This document shows, piece after piece, positions 35,301 to 45,500 of a stretch of 64,000 nt of DNA (position 1 is the stretch's first letter; each line of letters begins with the position of its first letter). The position numbers were made by a program, and so were the translations under genes. This DNA is from Bugulina stolonifera (Eukaryota; Bryozoa; Gymnolaemata; Cheilostomatida; Bugulidae): positions 13,316,099 through 13,380,098 of the forward strand of contig OW285193.1 in the NCBI GenBank assembly GCA_935421135.1, written 5' to 3'. The notes below the pieces were generated by a model, which was not told the DNA's origin, searched no databases, and worked only from the letters and a program-made list of their open reading frames with translations.

Positions 35301-36842
35301 AAGTTTCAGCATGGAAAATTGACACCTTCCTTAGCTTTTGTTTCAGGTAAACTTAGTCAATGAATCCGGATGGTAGAACCAGAGTCATTGGTTAAAACAA
35401 AATATATACATGTAGGTCTCTATGATTGTAGTAAGTAGGTAGCTCATTGTAATATGCACCCTGACACTTTTGAAAATAATATATTTAATTGATGCCAGTT
35501 AATCAATTCAATAACATGTATATTGTAATTATGTATTATTTATGATTGACAGTCATTTTTTGGATTAAACTCATTATTGGCAGTAAACATGGGTTGAATG
35601 AAGTACATGCATATACATGTAAGTAATGAACATTACTTGGATGACTGTCAAATGCAAATTGGCTTAATGACTTTGTTTAAATGCAAAACTAAACAGTAAA
35701 GCTTGCTTAAAAACTGCTAACGAAGTTTTGAGACTTTGAGTCAATATTGACTGTAACTAACTTGACATACAAACAGAGAGGAAAGTTTATCTTTCTCTTT
35801 TAACTCTGTCCCGGCTGGTTATATCTGACTAAGTTGGCTGTAGAAAGTCAATAAAACTAAACACTAGATTTGTCCTACATTAAAATAAAACAAATGACTA
35901 GTATAACTAATTTATCATAAATCTGACAGGTTCTTTGAAATTCAATATCACTGATTGCAACACTATTGCTACTAAAATTAATGGCAATAATATTCCAGCC
36001 TTTAATTATTGATAACCAGTTACAAAAGATAGATCTCATTAGTAGTGCAATATAGTATATATACTATATTATTGTGGTGCATTAGTGTTCTACATGAATT
36101 GATATTGTAAATTTGATAACAATAAGTGATAAATCACTCTGGTATAGTGTGTAGAATATGTAATAGACCTGTATAATACATGTAGTATAATCTCAATGGT
36201 CTCTTCTCACCTCTCAGTCTATTCCACAGAAGTTTTTGGGGTTTACAGTACCACAATCACAACATAGACCTCATTGGGTGCCCCACATACATGTACATAA
36301 TACACTATCAGTATGCCTATTATATATCCAGTTGTTTATGCAATTATTTTGTGTGTTACCCACATAGTCATTTCTTGAACTCAAACTGTCTTTTGAATCT
36401 ATAATACAATGCCTCCTCCTTCCACAATAAAACCACGTTCATGTTGATTTCCTTACCAAGTTGAATACCCAAATCAAAGTTTTAACTCTCCTCATCCCTA
36501 GTACTTATAAAAAAACCATTGACAATGACTTTAGTATAAGAAAATAAATAGTTACTTACGTAAGGGAGTTTCCAGTACATTTAGCTGCTTTGCCCTTTGC
36601 TCAACCTCCCATACTTTGGTTTTGAGTCTCTGTGATCTAACAATTACTCCTTGGCATTCTTGTGACAAATCTCTAAAGATCTCATTTGCATAAGTTGCCA
36701 ACTGAGATAGTTGCAGTAGAATTTGAGTGTAACTTTTGTTAACAATTACTTCATGCTCCTCTCCCAAACTTATCCCTTGGGAATTTTTTAATGCTCCTTG
36801 TCGGATGTTGACTGGTTCTATACTCCTTTTAACAAATGGCAT
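5369..36842 (-). CDS. NHS-like protein (Nance-Horan family, WAVE homology domain)
   Basis: Likely actin-regulatory scaffold. Modelled minus-strand exons in order: 36842-36560, 31917-31664, 30693-30430, 29969-29737, 29461-29226, 28374-28256, 27473-27317, 26446-26225, 24697-24568, 9948-9836, 9459-9234, 8769-7280, 6648-6495, 6012-5753, 5553-5369. Phases agree throughout, giving about 1,441 residues with stop at 5369-5371. Exon 1 starts MPFVKRSIEP and has a helical WAVE homology domain of about 94 residues, as in WAVE and NHS proteins. Exon 2 has a TRPxxVxxL block resembling the NHS family, and exon 10 has DGFYTTMH, an NHS-type signature. The rest is Ser/Pro-rich with PPPTPPR motifs. The donor of exon 5 (GTGTTA at 29225) is weak and least certain. 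A 9.7-kb Polinton-like element sits in the intron 9949-24567, antisense to its polymerase. The WAVE family is the alternative, but no VCA end is seen. Confidence 0.7.
8976..9117. repeat. Imperfect CTA/CTG trinucleotide repeat
   Basis: About 140 bases of CTA, CTG and CCG triplets lie in the NHS-like intron between 8770 and 9233. The open leucine-rich frame across it is a product of the triplet period and is not a gene. Confidence 0.9.
10255..10308. repeat. Tandem repeat, 18-bp unit
   Basis: Three consecutive copies of AGTAACAAATATAGTTAG, the last one incomplete, lie in the large NHS-like intron. No function is visible. Confidence 0.85.
11588..11593. repeat. Target-site duplication, left copy (CACCAG)
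   Basis: The six bases CACCAG directly abut the left terminus and are repeated in the same orientation at 21272-21277, directly after the right terminus. A 6-bp duplication is the size made by Polinton-type integrases. Confidence 0.85.
11594..12137. repeat. Left terminal inverted repeat, 544 bp
   Basis: Reverse complement of 20726-21271. By eye the only difference is the length of one C-run near 11874-11882, two bases longer on the right. It is extremely GC-rich from about 11620 to 12105. It contains a perfect 28-bp palindrome of alternating GC centred on GTAC (11851-11878). Pro/Arg-rich open frames on both strands reflect low-complexity GC sequence and are not considered genes. The inner boundary is where identity with the other repeat stops, after AGAGTAATG. 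Confidence 0.92.
12138..12560. repeat. Tandem array of a 105-bp AT-rich unit, about four copies
   Basis: Equivalent points (T/CGATA-CGCGAG or -CACGAG) fall at 12196, 12301, 12406 and 12509, giving a period of 105, 105 and 103 bases. It sits between the left terminal repeat and the stop codon of the minus-strand gene. Because 105 is a multiple of three, a minus frame (12559-12152) stays open and would encode a hydrophobic 35-residue repeat. I do not call this a gene. The array also supplies ATTAAA-type signals on the minus strand that could serve polyadenylation of the neighbouring gene. Confidence 0.85.
12590..13907 (-). CDS. Element-encoded protein with a tandemly duplicated domain, possibly DNA-binding (unrecognised family)
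   Basis: Two exons: 13907-13417 and 13319-12590, joined by a 97-base intron with GTAAGT donor and TTGTAG acceptor. The frames join in phase to 406 residues. Residues 1-163 are charged and low in complexity, with Lys/Arg clusters resembling nuclear localisation signals and an acidic DDDDDD run. Residues about 183-273 and 308-392 are two diverged copies of one domain, each opening with a GxVLxV strand and ending in a VYxGQxTxxxGxTF-type block. The length and strand-rich pattern would suit an OB-type fold, and a single-stranded DNA-binding role beside PolB is plausible, but this is inference. It is divergent from the PolB gene. A TATA box lies 84-90 bases upstream of the start. An open 241-residue frame starting at 13315 is the second exon, not a separate gene. 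Confidence 0.7.
13991..13996 (-). promoter_or_regulatory. TATA box of the minus-strand element gene
   Basis: The minus strand reads GTATAAAGGG here, 84 bases before the ATG at 13907. An ATTGG (inverted CCAAT) lies further upstream at 14033-14037, just inside the edge of the large palindrome. Spacing suits a polymerase II core promoter. Confidence 0.55.
14045..14803. repeat. Large inverted repeat built from 31-bp units, orientation flips at about 14470
   Basis: The left part (about 14045-14460) holds about 13 direct copies of a 31-bp unit containing GATTCCGAAGCTTCCC or the GAATCC variant. The right part (about 14480-14803) holds about 10 copies in reverse complement. The arms can pair over more than 300 bases. 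Each unit itself contains AAGCTT and ATGCAT palindromes and repeated TCGGGA. Two unit variants alternate (GAATCC or GATTCC, CTTCCC or CCTCCC). The open frames on both strands across it result from the repeats (3 x 31 = 93) and are not genes. It lies exactly between the divergent genes, so a bidirectional control region or replication start is possible. Confidence 0.9.
14857..14864 (+). promoter_or_regulatory. TATA-like element of the PolB gene
   Basis: TATTTAAG lies just right of the palindrome, with CCGCCCAC about 15 bases upstream (14838-14845). It mirrors the TATA box on the other side at 13991-13996. The transcript would begin near 14890, in the leader that is duplicated at 14917-15264. 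Confidence 0.45.
14917..15264 (+). repeat. Direct tandem duplication of the PolB leader exon and intron, 184-bp offset
   Basis: 14917-15100 and 15101-15264 align with a 184-bp offset. Each carries TACCTACTAG, an ATG in the context GAGATGTCAACAAGTA, a GTTAGTGCTAAAT splice donor and a TTTTTATAG acceptor. The first copy's ATG (14964) reads only six codons to a stop, while the second (15148) opens into the polymerase frame. The first copy therefore acts at most as an untranslated leader with a short upstream frame. Confidence 0.75.
15148..19822 (+). CDS. Family B DNA polymerase (protein-primed type) of the Polinton-like element
   Basis: Replicates the element. Exons: 15148-15166, 15265-18947, 19047-19138, 19255-19822, about 1,453 residues, frame intact. 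Approximate residues: C2H2 zinc fingers at 18-70; OTU-like cysteine protease region with LCFFRC near 280 and ENHFSW near 388; third zinc finger at 405-424; exonuclease motifs YDIEC (470), NSQKYD (605) and YNNLD (739); polymerase motif A DANALY (872), a nuclease-like insert with FHGCYWHGH (957), motif B KLVGNSAYG (1177) and motif C DTDS (1277). All key catalytic residues are present. The third exon must start in phase 0, which needs a GC-AG donor (AAG|GCAAGT at 18948). The end KRKVAEDGVSTSP is typical of these polymerases, and AATAAA lies at 19996-20001. The start is chosen because it alone joins the zinc-finger exon in frame. Confidence 0.87.
19207..19227. repeat. Poly-C run in a PolB intron
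   Basis: An almost pure C-run lies in the 116-base intron before exon 19255-19822. Its length is probably variable or prone to sequencing error. It does not disturb the coding exons. Confidence 0.85.
19996..20001 (+). terminator. Polyadenylation signal of the PolB gene
   Basis: AATAAA lies 174 bases after the PolB stop codon at 19820-19822. It is preceded by two short stem-loops (around 19946-19964 and 19969-19993). It supports the stop at 19822 as the usual end of the gene. Confidence 0.55.
20261..20319. repeat. (GAT)n microsatellite
   Basis: About 20 GAT triplets in a row lie inside the element, right of the PolB gene. Read as GAT it would encode poly-Asp, comparable with the acidic run in the minus-strand protein, but no gene model supports it. 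Confidence 0.9.
20669..20682 (+). repeat. Internal copy of the element terminus
   Basis: AGTAGTATAGTCAG here equals the first 14 bases of the left terminus (11594-11607) in the same orientation, 44 bases before the right terminal repeat begins. Confidence 0.6.
20726..21271. repeat. Right terminal inverted repeat, 546 bp
   Basis: Reverse complement of 11594-12137. The 28-bp palindrome lies at 20987-21014. The outer end reads CTATACTACT, the complement of the left terminus. The near-perfect identity of the two repeats suggests recent insertion or copy correction during replication. Confidence 0.92.
21272..21277. repeat. Target-site duplication, right copy (CACCAG)
   Basis: This is the direct repeat of 11588-11593, immediately outside the right terminal inverted repeat. 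It fixes the right boundary of the element at 21271. Confidence 0.85.
21278..24567. other. Intron sequence right of the inserted element
   Basis: AT-rich intron of the NHS-like gene between the right target duplication and exon 24568-24697. No conserved coding exon or RNA gene is visible. The short open frames on the minus strand show no family resemblance. Confidence 0.6.
26026..26109 (+). repeat. Tandem array of GAGGTAAGTGCT, seven copies
   Basis: Seven consecutive 12-bp units, with one base changed in the third and one in the seventh. Each contains GAG|GTAAGT, close to a consensus 5' splice site on the plus strand, antisense to the host gene. It lies in the NHS-like intron between exons 26225-26446 and 24568-24697. 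Confidence 0.9.
31918..36559. other. First intron of the NHS-like gene
   Basis: A 4.6-kb AT-rich intron between the WAVE homology exon and exon 2. I find no conserved exon, RNA gene or intact repeat. The open frames at 32207-32640, 33209-33478, 34206-34391 and 34538-34765 lack family resemblance. Confidence 0.55.
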
Positions 36843-37238
36843 GATATAGAAATTTTGAACACTAACATCCAATAATTTTGACAAAATGCTTTAGTTTAGT
36901 CTTCATATCTACATGTATGCTGGTCATGCCAAAGCCTATACCAGCACTGTTCACCGTGTAGTTATTTATTTGTTTTGATTTTTCGTAGCCTCCCGCCCGA
37001 AATTTGCTTAGTGTGTGTTATATGTTGGGGGTCATCGCCAAAGGGCCAGCTTTCTAAGGTAAGTAAAGTAGAATCTCAACTTAAAAAGCTAAGTGGCCTA
37101 TGATTGGTTGAATCAAAACGTACTGCTTCTTGATTAGCTGAAATTATTAGTTCTCATTCAGCGAGTTTAATTTTTCATCTATAGATTGCTTTCCTGTTAG
37201 GAATATTTGTGTAAAACAAGATAATTGAGTTATTTTGC

Positions 37239-37268
37239 ATTTACATTTACATTTACATTTACATTTAC
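37239..37268. repeat. Hexamer tandem repeat (ATTTAC)n
   Basis: Five copies of ATTTAC. Read on the minus strand it could be the simple-repeat tail of the LINE fragment that lies upstream at 37690-38068, as CR1/L2-type elements often end this way. The roughly 430 bases between them would then be 3' UTR. Confidence 0.6.
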
Positions 37269-37689
37269 TGGGTTTTCTAAAAGCTTACAGATAACATTAT
37301 TTTGTTAAAGGTAATTTGTTGACCACAAATAAATAAATATATATTATATACAACTCATAGGAGAGAATAAATAAATAAACAAAGAGAACAAAAAAAAGAA
37401 GGCAAGCATCAATGATCATTGCTTATGCCAAGAGCCAATAATATAAATGTCATATGATTTAATAACAGATAGATAACAAGCATTAAAAGTATGTACAAGT
37501 TATAGTAGATTATTATTTTACATTTATATTGCATTTATTTAAATATGTAGTGTTATAAAACGAAACGTTATTTTCTAAATATTATATATGAATGGGCTTT
37601 TGATAAAAATAGTAAGAATAGGCACGACCTCAGAATTGAAATTCAATTAAAATAAAAATTTAAATAGGCAATTAAATAAAATTATTAGT

Positions 37690-38068
37690 CACCAGCCGTG
37701 AGACCTCATTCCACATCACGTGTAGTCCTTGATTGGTAAACTTCTTTGGTGGTAGCATCTGGAGTTTGCTGATATGGATATAGGTTCACCACGGGCTGCA
37801 AATCTGATGGTAATGGGCATATTTTCACGACCATGCACAATTTCATCGGAGGTTGACAAGAGCACACTGTGGGTTTCTTCAGTTTGCAGGATCTGGGTTA
37901 GGAAGTTTAGCTTATGGTTTTCGCGCTTTGCTTGTAGTGTTTGCGGACCTAGGTCACTTTGGTCTGTACTGACGCTTTCATGGCCCTTGAGCCCTGCGAT
38001 GAATCTCACAGCACGGCTATGTATAACTTCTACATCGTGTATGGTGTTCTTCAGAAGGGAGCAGCCGG
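37690..38068 (-). mobile_element. 5'-truncated LINE fragment (C-terminal reverse transcriptase end)
   Basis: The minus frame reads VIHSRAVRFIAGLKGH followed by QAKRENHKLNFLTQIL. This pattern is typical of the region after the reverse transcriptase domain in non-LTR retrotransposons (R-A-R-F-I then L-x-x-R-R-x-x-x-x-L). No catalytic motif is present, so the copy is 5'-truncated and dead. It ends abruptly next to a tRNA-like segment. Confidence 0.6.
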
Positions 38069-38270
38069 GGCCTATTGGTTAGGGTTGTGAAATTTCATGT
38101 GAGAGTTCCAAGTTCGATTCCTGAAAAAGTCATTGGTGGTGCTAGGGAGGGCGTTTTATCCAGGGAAGGGTCGCAGGTGGTATTTTCTAAGTATATAGAA
38201 TGGTCTTCCGATAAAAGTAGCAAAAATAAAAAGTTTGAACAAAACTTGTCACTACCAGATCCTGGTAATT
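38060..38270 (+). mobile_element. tRNA-derived SINE-like segment
   Basis: CCTATTGGTTAGGG resembles a polymerase III A box, and 30 bases further AAGTTCGATTCCTG matches a B box. The cloverleaf is not intact, so this is a tRNA-derived retroposon and not a tRNA gene. The 3' limit is uncertain. Confidence 0.45.
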
Positions 38271-39554
38271 AAGCCCATACCACACCACCTCATTAGAAAG
38301 CCTAGGAGCTCACCTCTATGCCACCAAGTTATTATGAAGATACATATGTACCTCATCCAAAGTCCTGTTAATCTACAACTTAGTGAAGCGCCAATGTAAA
38401 AAATATTTGCAAAGAAGTTTAAGGTTGTAACATGAAGTGGGAACCTCGCCCAGGACAAGCATCTGCAATAATCAAGGTCCTTACCAGAGGCCACATAAAT
38501 TCACTGAGTAATTTAAGAGATGTTTTTACGAAAATATTTTTTCATTAGAAGTTTTGTCCACCCGCTTTTTGAAAATGTGTATTTTTTAATATTTTTGGCA
38601 TCTATAATGGGTTATACCTTGTATTAATCTGAAGAGTTATGAGAATTAGAATACTACGCACATAGTACAGCCACTAAAATGTATCGTGTGTAATGAGTAT
38701 AGACTGTGCTGAAACACCTTTAATAATGATAATAGAGAATTTAATCAACAAGTTGAAATTTCTAAAGAATTTGAAGTGCACGCAAGTACTAGAACTTACC
38801 CAGTTTGTATCCATTAACAATAGGTACATCTAATGATCCAGAGAATTGGTGTTCTGGGACTAGCTAATTATTTTCCATCTGTTTCCAAAGAAATAGCTAG
38901 CAAGACTCAGCCTTTTGAAAAGATAATCAGATATTCACACAAATTACTCTAGCAAAGATATTATCTATAATGGGTAACGAAACTCATGCGTAAGTAGAAT
39001 CTGCATATGTAGGTAACATTTAGATGAAACTGGATACAATCTCTAGACCTGGCCATTATTGCAAGCAATTGATAGTCCTAAAACCACAGGCACCCAACTG
39101 TAGCTGATGCTACTCTATACATGTAGATGTTCAACAAATTAGAATTTGTAAGTTATAAAGAATCATCGCAAATAACAGTTTTACACAATTGGGAGTTATT
39201 CTCTCTTATTATAAGCTATCATCACTGTTTTGGTTACCAATTCAGCTGTGTCTAACTAGAATCCAGGCTTTATTTAATGAATAATAGTTATTAAATCTCA
39301 AGTTGAAAGTAACGTTTAAGGATCAATAATTGCGTGTTTGCTGGCTACAATTAGTCCTGTATGTCTGCTGCAATATACTGATTAGTTTGCTACACATGCA
39401 GTGTTTCAGAACAGTGCCACTTGCAGTGACTAGCTTCAAAAGTTTTACTTAATTGTATTGGTGCTTGTTTTCTCCAAGTTCAACTTTGTACTACTAATCG
39501 AGTTTTTAACATTTCCTGCGCTATACATTTTTGGAGGTGTTGTTAACAGTCAGT

Positions 39555-42500
39555 ATGGGGCACAAGGTGATCTTAGCCGTGTGCTCTCTCAACCAGTGGG
39601 CAATGGACTTTGAGGGTAACCTGCATAGAATACTTGAAAGTAAGTTCTTAGTATTTTTATTCCATGTTCTTTCTTGTTAACATAAATATTTGCAGCAGTA
39701 AATATTTCATTTTTGCCTTACTCCATTGCTAAGAAGTATTTTTGGTGGAAATTGTGGGGGCAAGTCTGCTATTGCCCAATGTGTTTCCTCTTGTTCAATA
39801 TACACATTTGACTATACACTTGTAGTACTGAGATTAACTGTGTGCAGTAGTATAGCTTATATTAAATACTACTTTTTCATTATATAATAAATAGTCTGAA
39901 ATATGCACACAGATTGAACGCCTGCAGGCTATTACATAATTTATGTTTTGAAAGTCTAGATTAGTTTCTTGTCTCAAGTGATTTATTTTCTATGCTCTTA
40001 TAATAATATTATATTATAATATTATATATTATAGGTATCAAGCAAGCTAAAGCTATTGGTGCGAAGTATAGACTGGGTCCTGAGCTTGAGATCACGTTAG
40101 TATTATAGTAATTGAAAATTATATTATATTATATTGTAATGTGTGAGCTTAGGCATTGTATTACGTTTACATGTAGTTAATTGTTAGTGCAGAAGAATAA
40201 AACAGTAGATCTACAGTGTTACAATGCTGTACTCAGAGAGATTACTAGGGCTTTTAGTATTGGCTATTCCATCAATGACTCAATTCAATATTGAATAGTA
40301 ACATTATGGTATCATAATTTCTCTAAGTGAAAAAGGCCATCATATAATCATGGGCACCAAGTTCCAATTCATGTTTGAATACAGTAAATCAGCAAAAGGG
40401 GTGTGTAATAAATAACAATGTTTATAATATTAATATATACAAGTCTGCAAGTGGGAATAACAGTTTTTTTTATTTATACTAAACATTTATCTAATTTTTT
40501 CTTTACATACTTTCAAACAAAGTATTCCGTTTTCAGTGGTTATGCCTGTGGTGACCACTTTCTGGAACCAGATACATTTCTCCACTCCTGGGAAGTTCTG
40601 GCTGAAATCCTCATCAACCCAGTTTCTGCAGACATTCTCCTTGACATTGGAATGCAAGTATTTCTTCATACAATATAATATACTAACAGTAAAATATTGA
40701 CCACTGTAGCATTGTATGTGTGCACAAAACGGTCACCAGATTTGCTTCCTATGCTATTTCTTGTTGAGAAACTTACTTGTACTGTCTTTCCTTGACAGTA
40801 TTAATACCATGATGTATAAAATTCATTAGCCTACAGGTCTATGCTTTCTGAATAGAATTCTAGCATAGTTTAAAGTGTACCCTCCCCTCCTTTGTAGGCC
40901 AGTGATGCATAAGAACGTGTGCTATAACTGTAGAGTGTTTATACTGAACAAGCAGGTATTGCTGATCAGGCCAAAGATGTTTCTGTGTGACTGTGGTAAC
41001 TACAGAGAACCGCGCTGGTTCACCGGATGGACAAAGTCTAAACAGGTTTCTCTTTCTGTTTTATCCTGACATCCCATTGCATATGCATGGAATAGCCTTA
41101 GTCTTAAAGTGGTATTGAAAGGTTTTAAGGAGGGGGTAATTATTCAACAATAATCCATGTGCTTGTCCGGTTATGGTCTGGTTTATAGGGCAGTCGATTC
41201 ATCACATTACTGATCGACACAATTATTTACTAACCCTGAGATTATGGATAACATTGGGCCTACTCTTGCTCATTCAATGAATAGTTGGAAACTGGGGTAT
41301 GGAAACTCTAGATGTTCACATGTTCACATGGCCTGTGGGTTATATAATGAATAATATGAAGAGGTGCTTCAAACCGTCTTGAGAAATAATGTCTCAGAAA
41401 GTTATTATTATTGACTATTATTTCTTTACATTCGACTGTCTGAAAGTAACATAGGCCTCCAGGTAGATAGTAGTTTGTACATTAATTTGTTTGAATTAAA
41501 TCAGTAGGACATTGGTTGCAATGATGAATAACTCGATTGATAACAGTCTGCATGTTCACCCTATGTACATTGTATATATCCCAAGTGTATGCTGTAGGTT
41601 GAAGACCACTACCTGCCAAGTATAATTAAGGCCATTGCGAACCAGGATACAGTACCGTTTGGTGATGCTGTGATATCTACCAGAGATACTTGTTTAGGTG
41701 CTGAAATATGTGAGGAGTTGTGGACCCCTGCTAGGTAAGAAGCCTAGTTCCATTATATAAATGCAATTCTGTACCTAGTAATAATAAGTAAACAAATTTA
41801 TACATTCTACTGTCAAAAGCTAGTAGACCTTCCACTGTATTGGAGAGTTTGGAATTAATATGGAATAGTTTTTTGAGTTTAAATAGTAAGGCATGTGTGT
41901 ACTTACTATATAATTATATAGCCGTCATGTGGAGATGGGACTGGATGGTGTGGAGATAATTACTAACGGTAGCGGCAGTCATCATGAACTGCGTAAGGGA
42001 TACGTGAGACGTGACCTGATCAAGTCAGCCACTATGAAGGTAATCAAACTTGACTTCCTGTTTTGACGGGTTAGTCGGTACAATGTCTTACAGAAGTCTT
42101 GGGCAGAAGAATCTGCGACAACCTGTAGATTTTGTTTATATATGTTTGATTAACGCAACAGTAAAGTAATTTAGTATCATTTTTCAGATAGTAAGGATAT
42201 TAATTTCGCTGTTTAGCCTCTGGTATACTAATCACCATGTTGTATTTACAGGGTGGAGGTGTTTACTGCTTTGCTAACTTGTTGGGTTGCGATGGGGAGA
42301 GAGTCTATTATGATGGTAACTCTTGCATTTATGCTAATGGTGAAGTTTTAGCCCAAGGTCCTCAGTTCTCTCTCCAGGAAGTGGTACGGGTATTCACATT
42401 CAGCTCCCACCATATTTATACTGCTAAATTATTGATTTATTTTATTCTTTGATGTCACTGTCGATGTTTGAATTCCTGTCATGGTACAGGTGATATTACC

Positions 42501-45500
42501 CAGTAGACTTCAGTTTATATTTCACTGAAGTCACTGAAGTCATCTTTCCATGTTTTAAAACATATCACTACTATATCAAGTGTAAGTAGGCTCTAAATCA
42601 GGAATGCCCAAACTTTTTGGTGGAAAGGGACAAATTCTAAAAGCGGATCAGAGCAAGGGACACTTATTTTTTGCTGCTGCATTTATTTATGAAATGGGCA
42701 GTTTTATTATGATACAAAATTAGTTATTTTATAGTTATAACACGCAAATCAAATTTTTTGACTTTGTATAACAGTATAACAGCAATATTTATCTACTTTT
42801 GAAGTACACCAAAACAGAATAAAGGTAGAAACAGACTAGCGGATTCTGCGCCGTTATTAGCCGCGAAATGATGGTGGAGTGATAGGGCGTCACACAATTG
42901 AGCGCAAAACGCCCTGTTCGCCAAATATCAAGCATGTTTAATATTTTAGGATTATCTCTCAATAACACTGACTTCTGTAAACAGAAATTTCAAATTGAGT
43001 CGCTGTTATAATGTGATGTGCACGTAGGAGACATACATAAAAATAATTGCCAGCTTTGGCACACATGCTCAGGCTAGAAATTGGGTTTATGGAGGAAAAA
43101 TCGCTAATGTGTTACTCAGCGAAACATAGTCATCACGCTGGCAAAATGTGGTGGAACGCGTCGAAAATATTTGGTAGTCATATTTGGCTTTGATCAAATT
43201 AAATGAAAATTGTAGTGAATATCCTATGCATGCCCCATGATACACTTGTGAATACAATATTAGTGGGTGACATGGAATTGTCCTTTCTCTTTGATCATCG
43301 TCAAAGTCTATGTCTCTTTTAGTAGCTGCCTGGTATGTTTATCAGTCAGTCTTGTCTGATTTTTGCTTTTGATATAGTTCAGGTGACTGAACAAACTCTC
43401 ACACAAAAATGTACTACCAAAGTGTGTTATCAGTTTGACAGCAATTTTAAATAAGTTGGAGTGGCGGCTCTTTCCACTTGACTCTGTTTTCAGCTCTTAG
43501 TTCTGGTGATTAGGTCAATCAGGCCATCAATTGTTTGTAAGTTTTAAATCGTTGACAGAAATGTACTTCTGTTTCAGCTATAAATACTTTGGGATTTTCG
43601 AACGTGGGTTTTTTTTAACATCGTGATGTGTCTTTGATCGGAACTTAGGCAGTGCAATTGCTTTCACTGCCCAGCCAAAAAAGGCCATTTTTGCATGTAA
43701 AATTTGAGAAGTGATGAAGGGACACCAAAATCCATGCAAAGGGACACTGTGTCCCTTAGGGACACATTTGGGCATCCTTGCTCTAAATGAATTCGGTATA
43801 TTATAGCCATTTATCTACATCAAAAGGTTGTTATCATCCTCATGATTGGTTATTTCTTGTTTCCTTAAATTTGTTTTAGACTGAAGGGTCTACAGCACAG
43901 CTCTAGATGCTCCATGCTAGAGATGCATTGTTATCATTAGCCGATTATGTGTAGATGTTGTCACACATCCATTTTGGTTCTCAGGTAGTAATTGGAGCTC
44001 ACATAGACCTGGAAGATGTTCGTTCCTATAGAAACCTAATCAAATCCAGATGTCAAGTGGCTGTAAACACCACCAGCTTTCCTCGAGTAAATGTGGACTT
44101 TTATTTGGGGCCTCAGGATCCAATGGTACCAGTGGTATTAAATGGGGCGACATGGGAGCTCCTCACACCCGAGCAGGAAATAAGGTACAGACATTTCTAC
44201 AACTGTTTTACATGGCAAATGCATATGGGATATTGTGTAATATAATTAATACTGTTGTTCAGCCCACAGAATTATCAATATTGCAGTCAACCTCATTGTC
44301 GACACGTTCTCGAATATTTCAACCCTGAATCGATCAATATAATTCACTTCCTTTCGAACTCAGATTTTTTTCAACATTGACATTAATGAGAGGGTTTACT
44401 AACTGTTATGGATTACAGTTCACCTGTGTAGCCTCCTATTCTATATTGTGTAGTTGTGGACCAGCCATGTGGCTCTGGGATTATCTAAGAAGGAGTGGTA
44501 TGTCTGGGTTCCTGCTACCGTTAAGTGGAGGTATAGACAGTTCTGCTACTGCCTGTATTGTACACTGTATGTGCTGCCATGTCTACAAGGCATTCCACTC
44601 CAATGGTGAGTATCATCCATGTATTTATCTCTATATACTTACATTTATATACTGAAATAGAGACTTGCCATTGTCATGTCATAGATGTAGGGAACTAGAC
44701 AATGATGAATTGCATGCACTCTCATGTATACAGTGTTAGTTTACCTTGCCAAAGGCTCATGCTTTTCTAACTAGTTTATTCTGGAGTAAATTTTGTAACT
44801 CAGTTTTATTTCTACATCATTCTGGTATACACAGCCACGTTCATGGTGACTCATACCAGGTATGGGTAACAGGAACTTTTATATTATTATTTTATTGTTG
44901 GAACAAGGTCTGTTTACAGTCACTTCACTTTCTGCAAATCACCTAATACATGCACTTGTATAATTGGCATTATAAATGCAATGGAGTATGAGCCCATTAT
45001 GTAGTACACTCATTAGTGTTCTATTGCCCTTGATTTAATGACCTCTATCATGGTTTATGGCCAATCAATGCGTGAATAAATTGTAGAAGAGGTCGTGGTA
45101 AAAGATTTGAGGAGGATTCTGGGAGATCCAGACTTTGTTCCATCTAGTCCAGGCCAGATCTGTAACCTTCTTTTCATTACCATATACATGGGTTCTAAGA
45201 ATAGCTCAGAGCACACTAGAGGTCTAGCCCGAGATCTGGCGTCACAGATTGGCAGGTGCTCTAGCTCTCTATAGCCATAACATAGACAATATTCTGAAAC
45301 TCGGGTTGGGGGATAACATAGAAGTAAACAGCCATAGTGTAATGTATCATAAAATTCTGATTGTGTTTAGTGCACAGACCCAAATCTTACAGATTCACTT
45401 TTGTTTTGAAACAAAGACATGTCCGCTGACCACATTGGTCATTTGAATGCAGCATAGACAATAACAATCGCGTATGGCGTGACTTTTAACAGGATGGACA

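Larger units (their letters stand above)
36843..39554. promoter_or_regulatory. Intergenic region between divergent NHS-like and NADSYN1 genes
   Basis: Both genes start outward from this 2.7-kb stretch, so both promoters should lie in it. It also holds a LINE fragment, a tRNA-derived SINE-like segment and a TTTACA hexamer array (37239-37268). No TATA box is placed with confidence. Confidence 0.5.
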
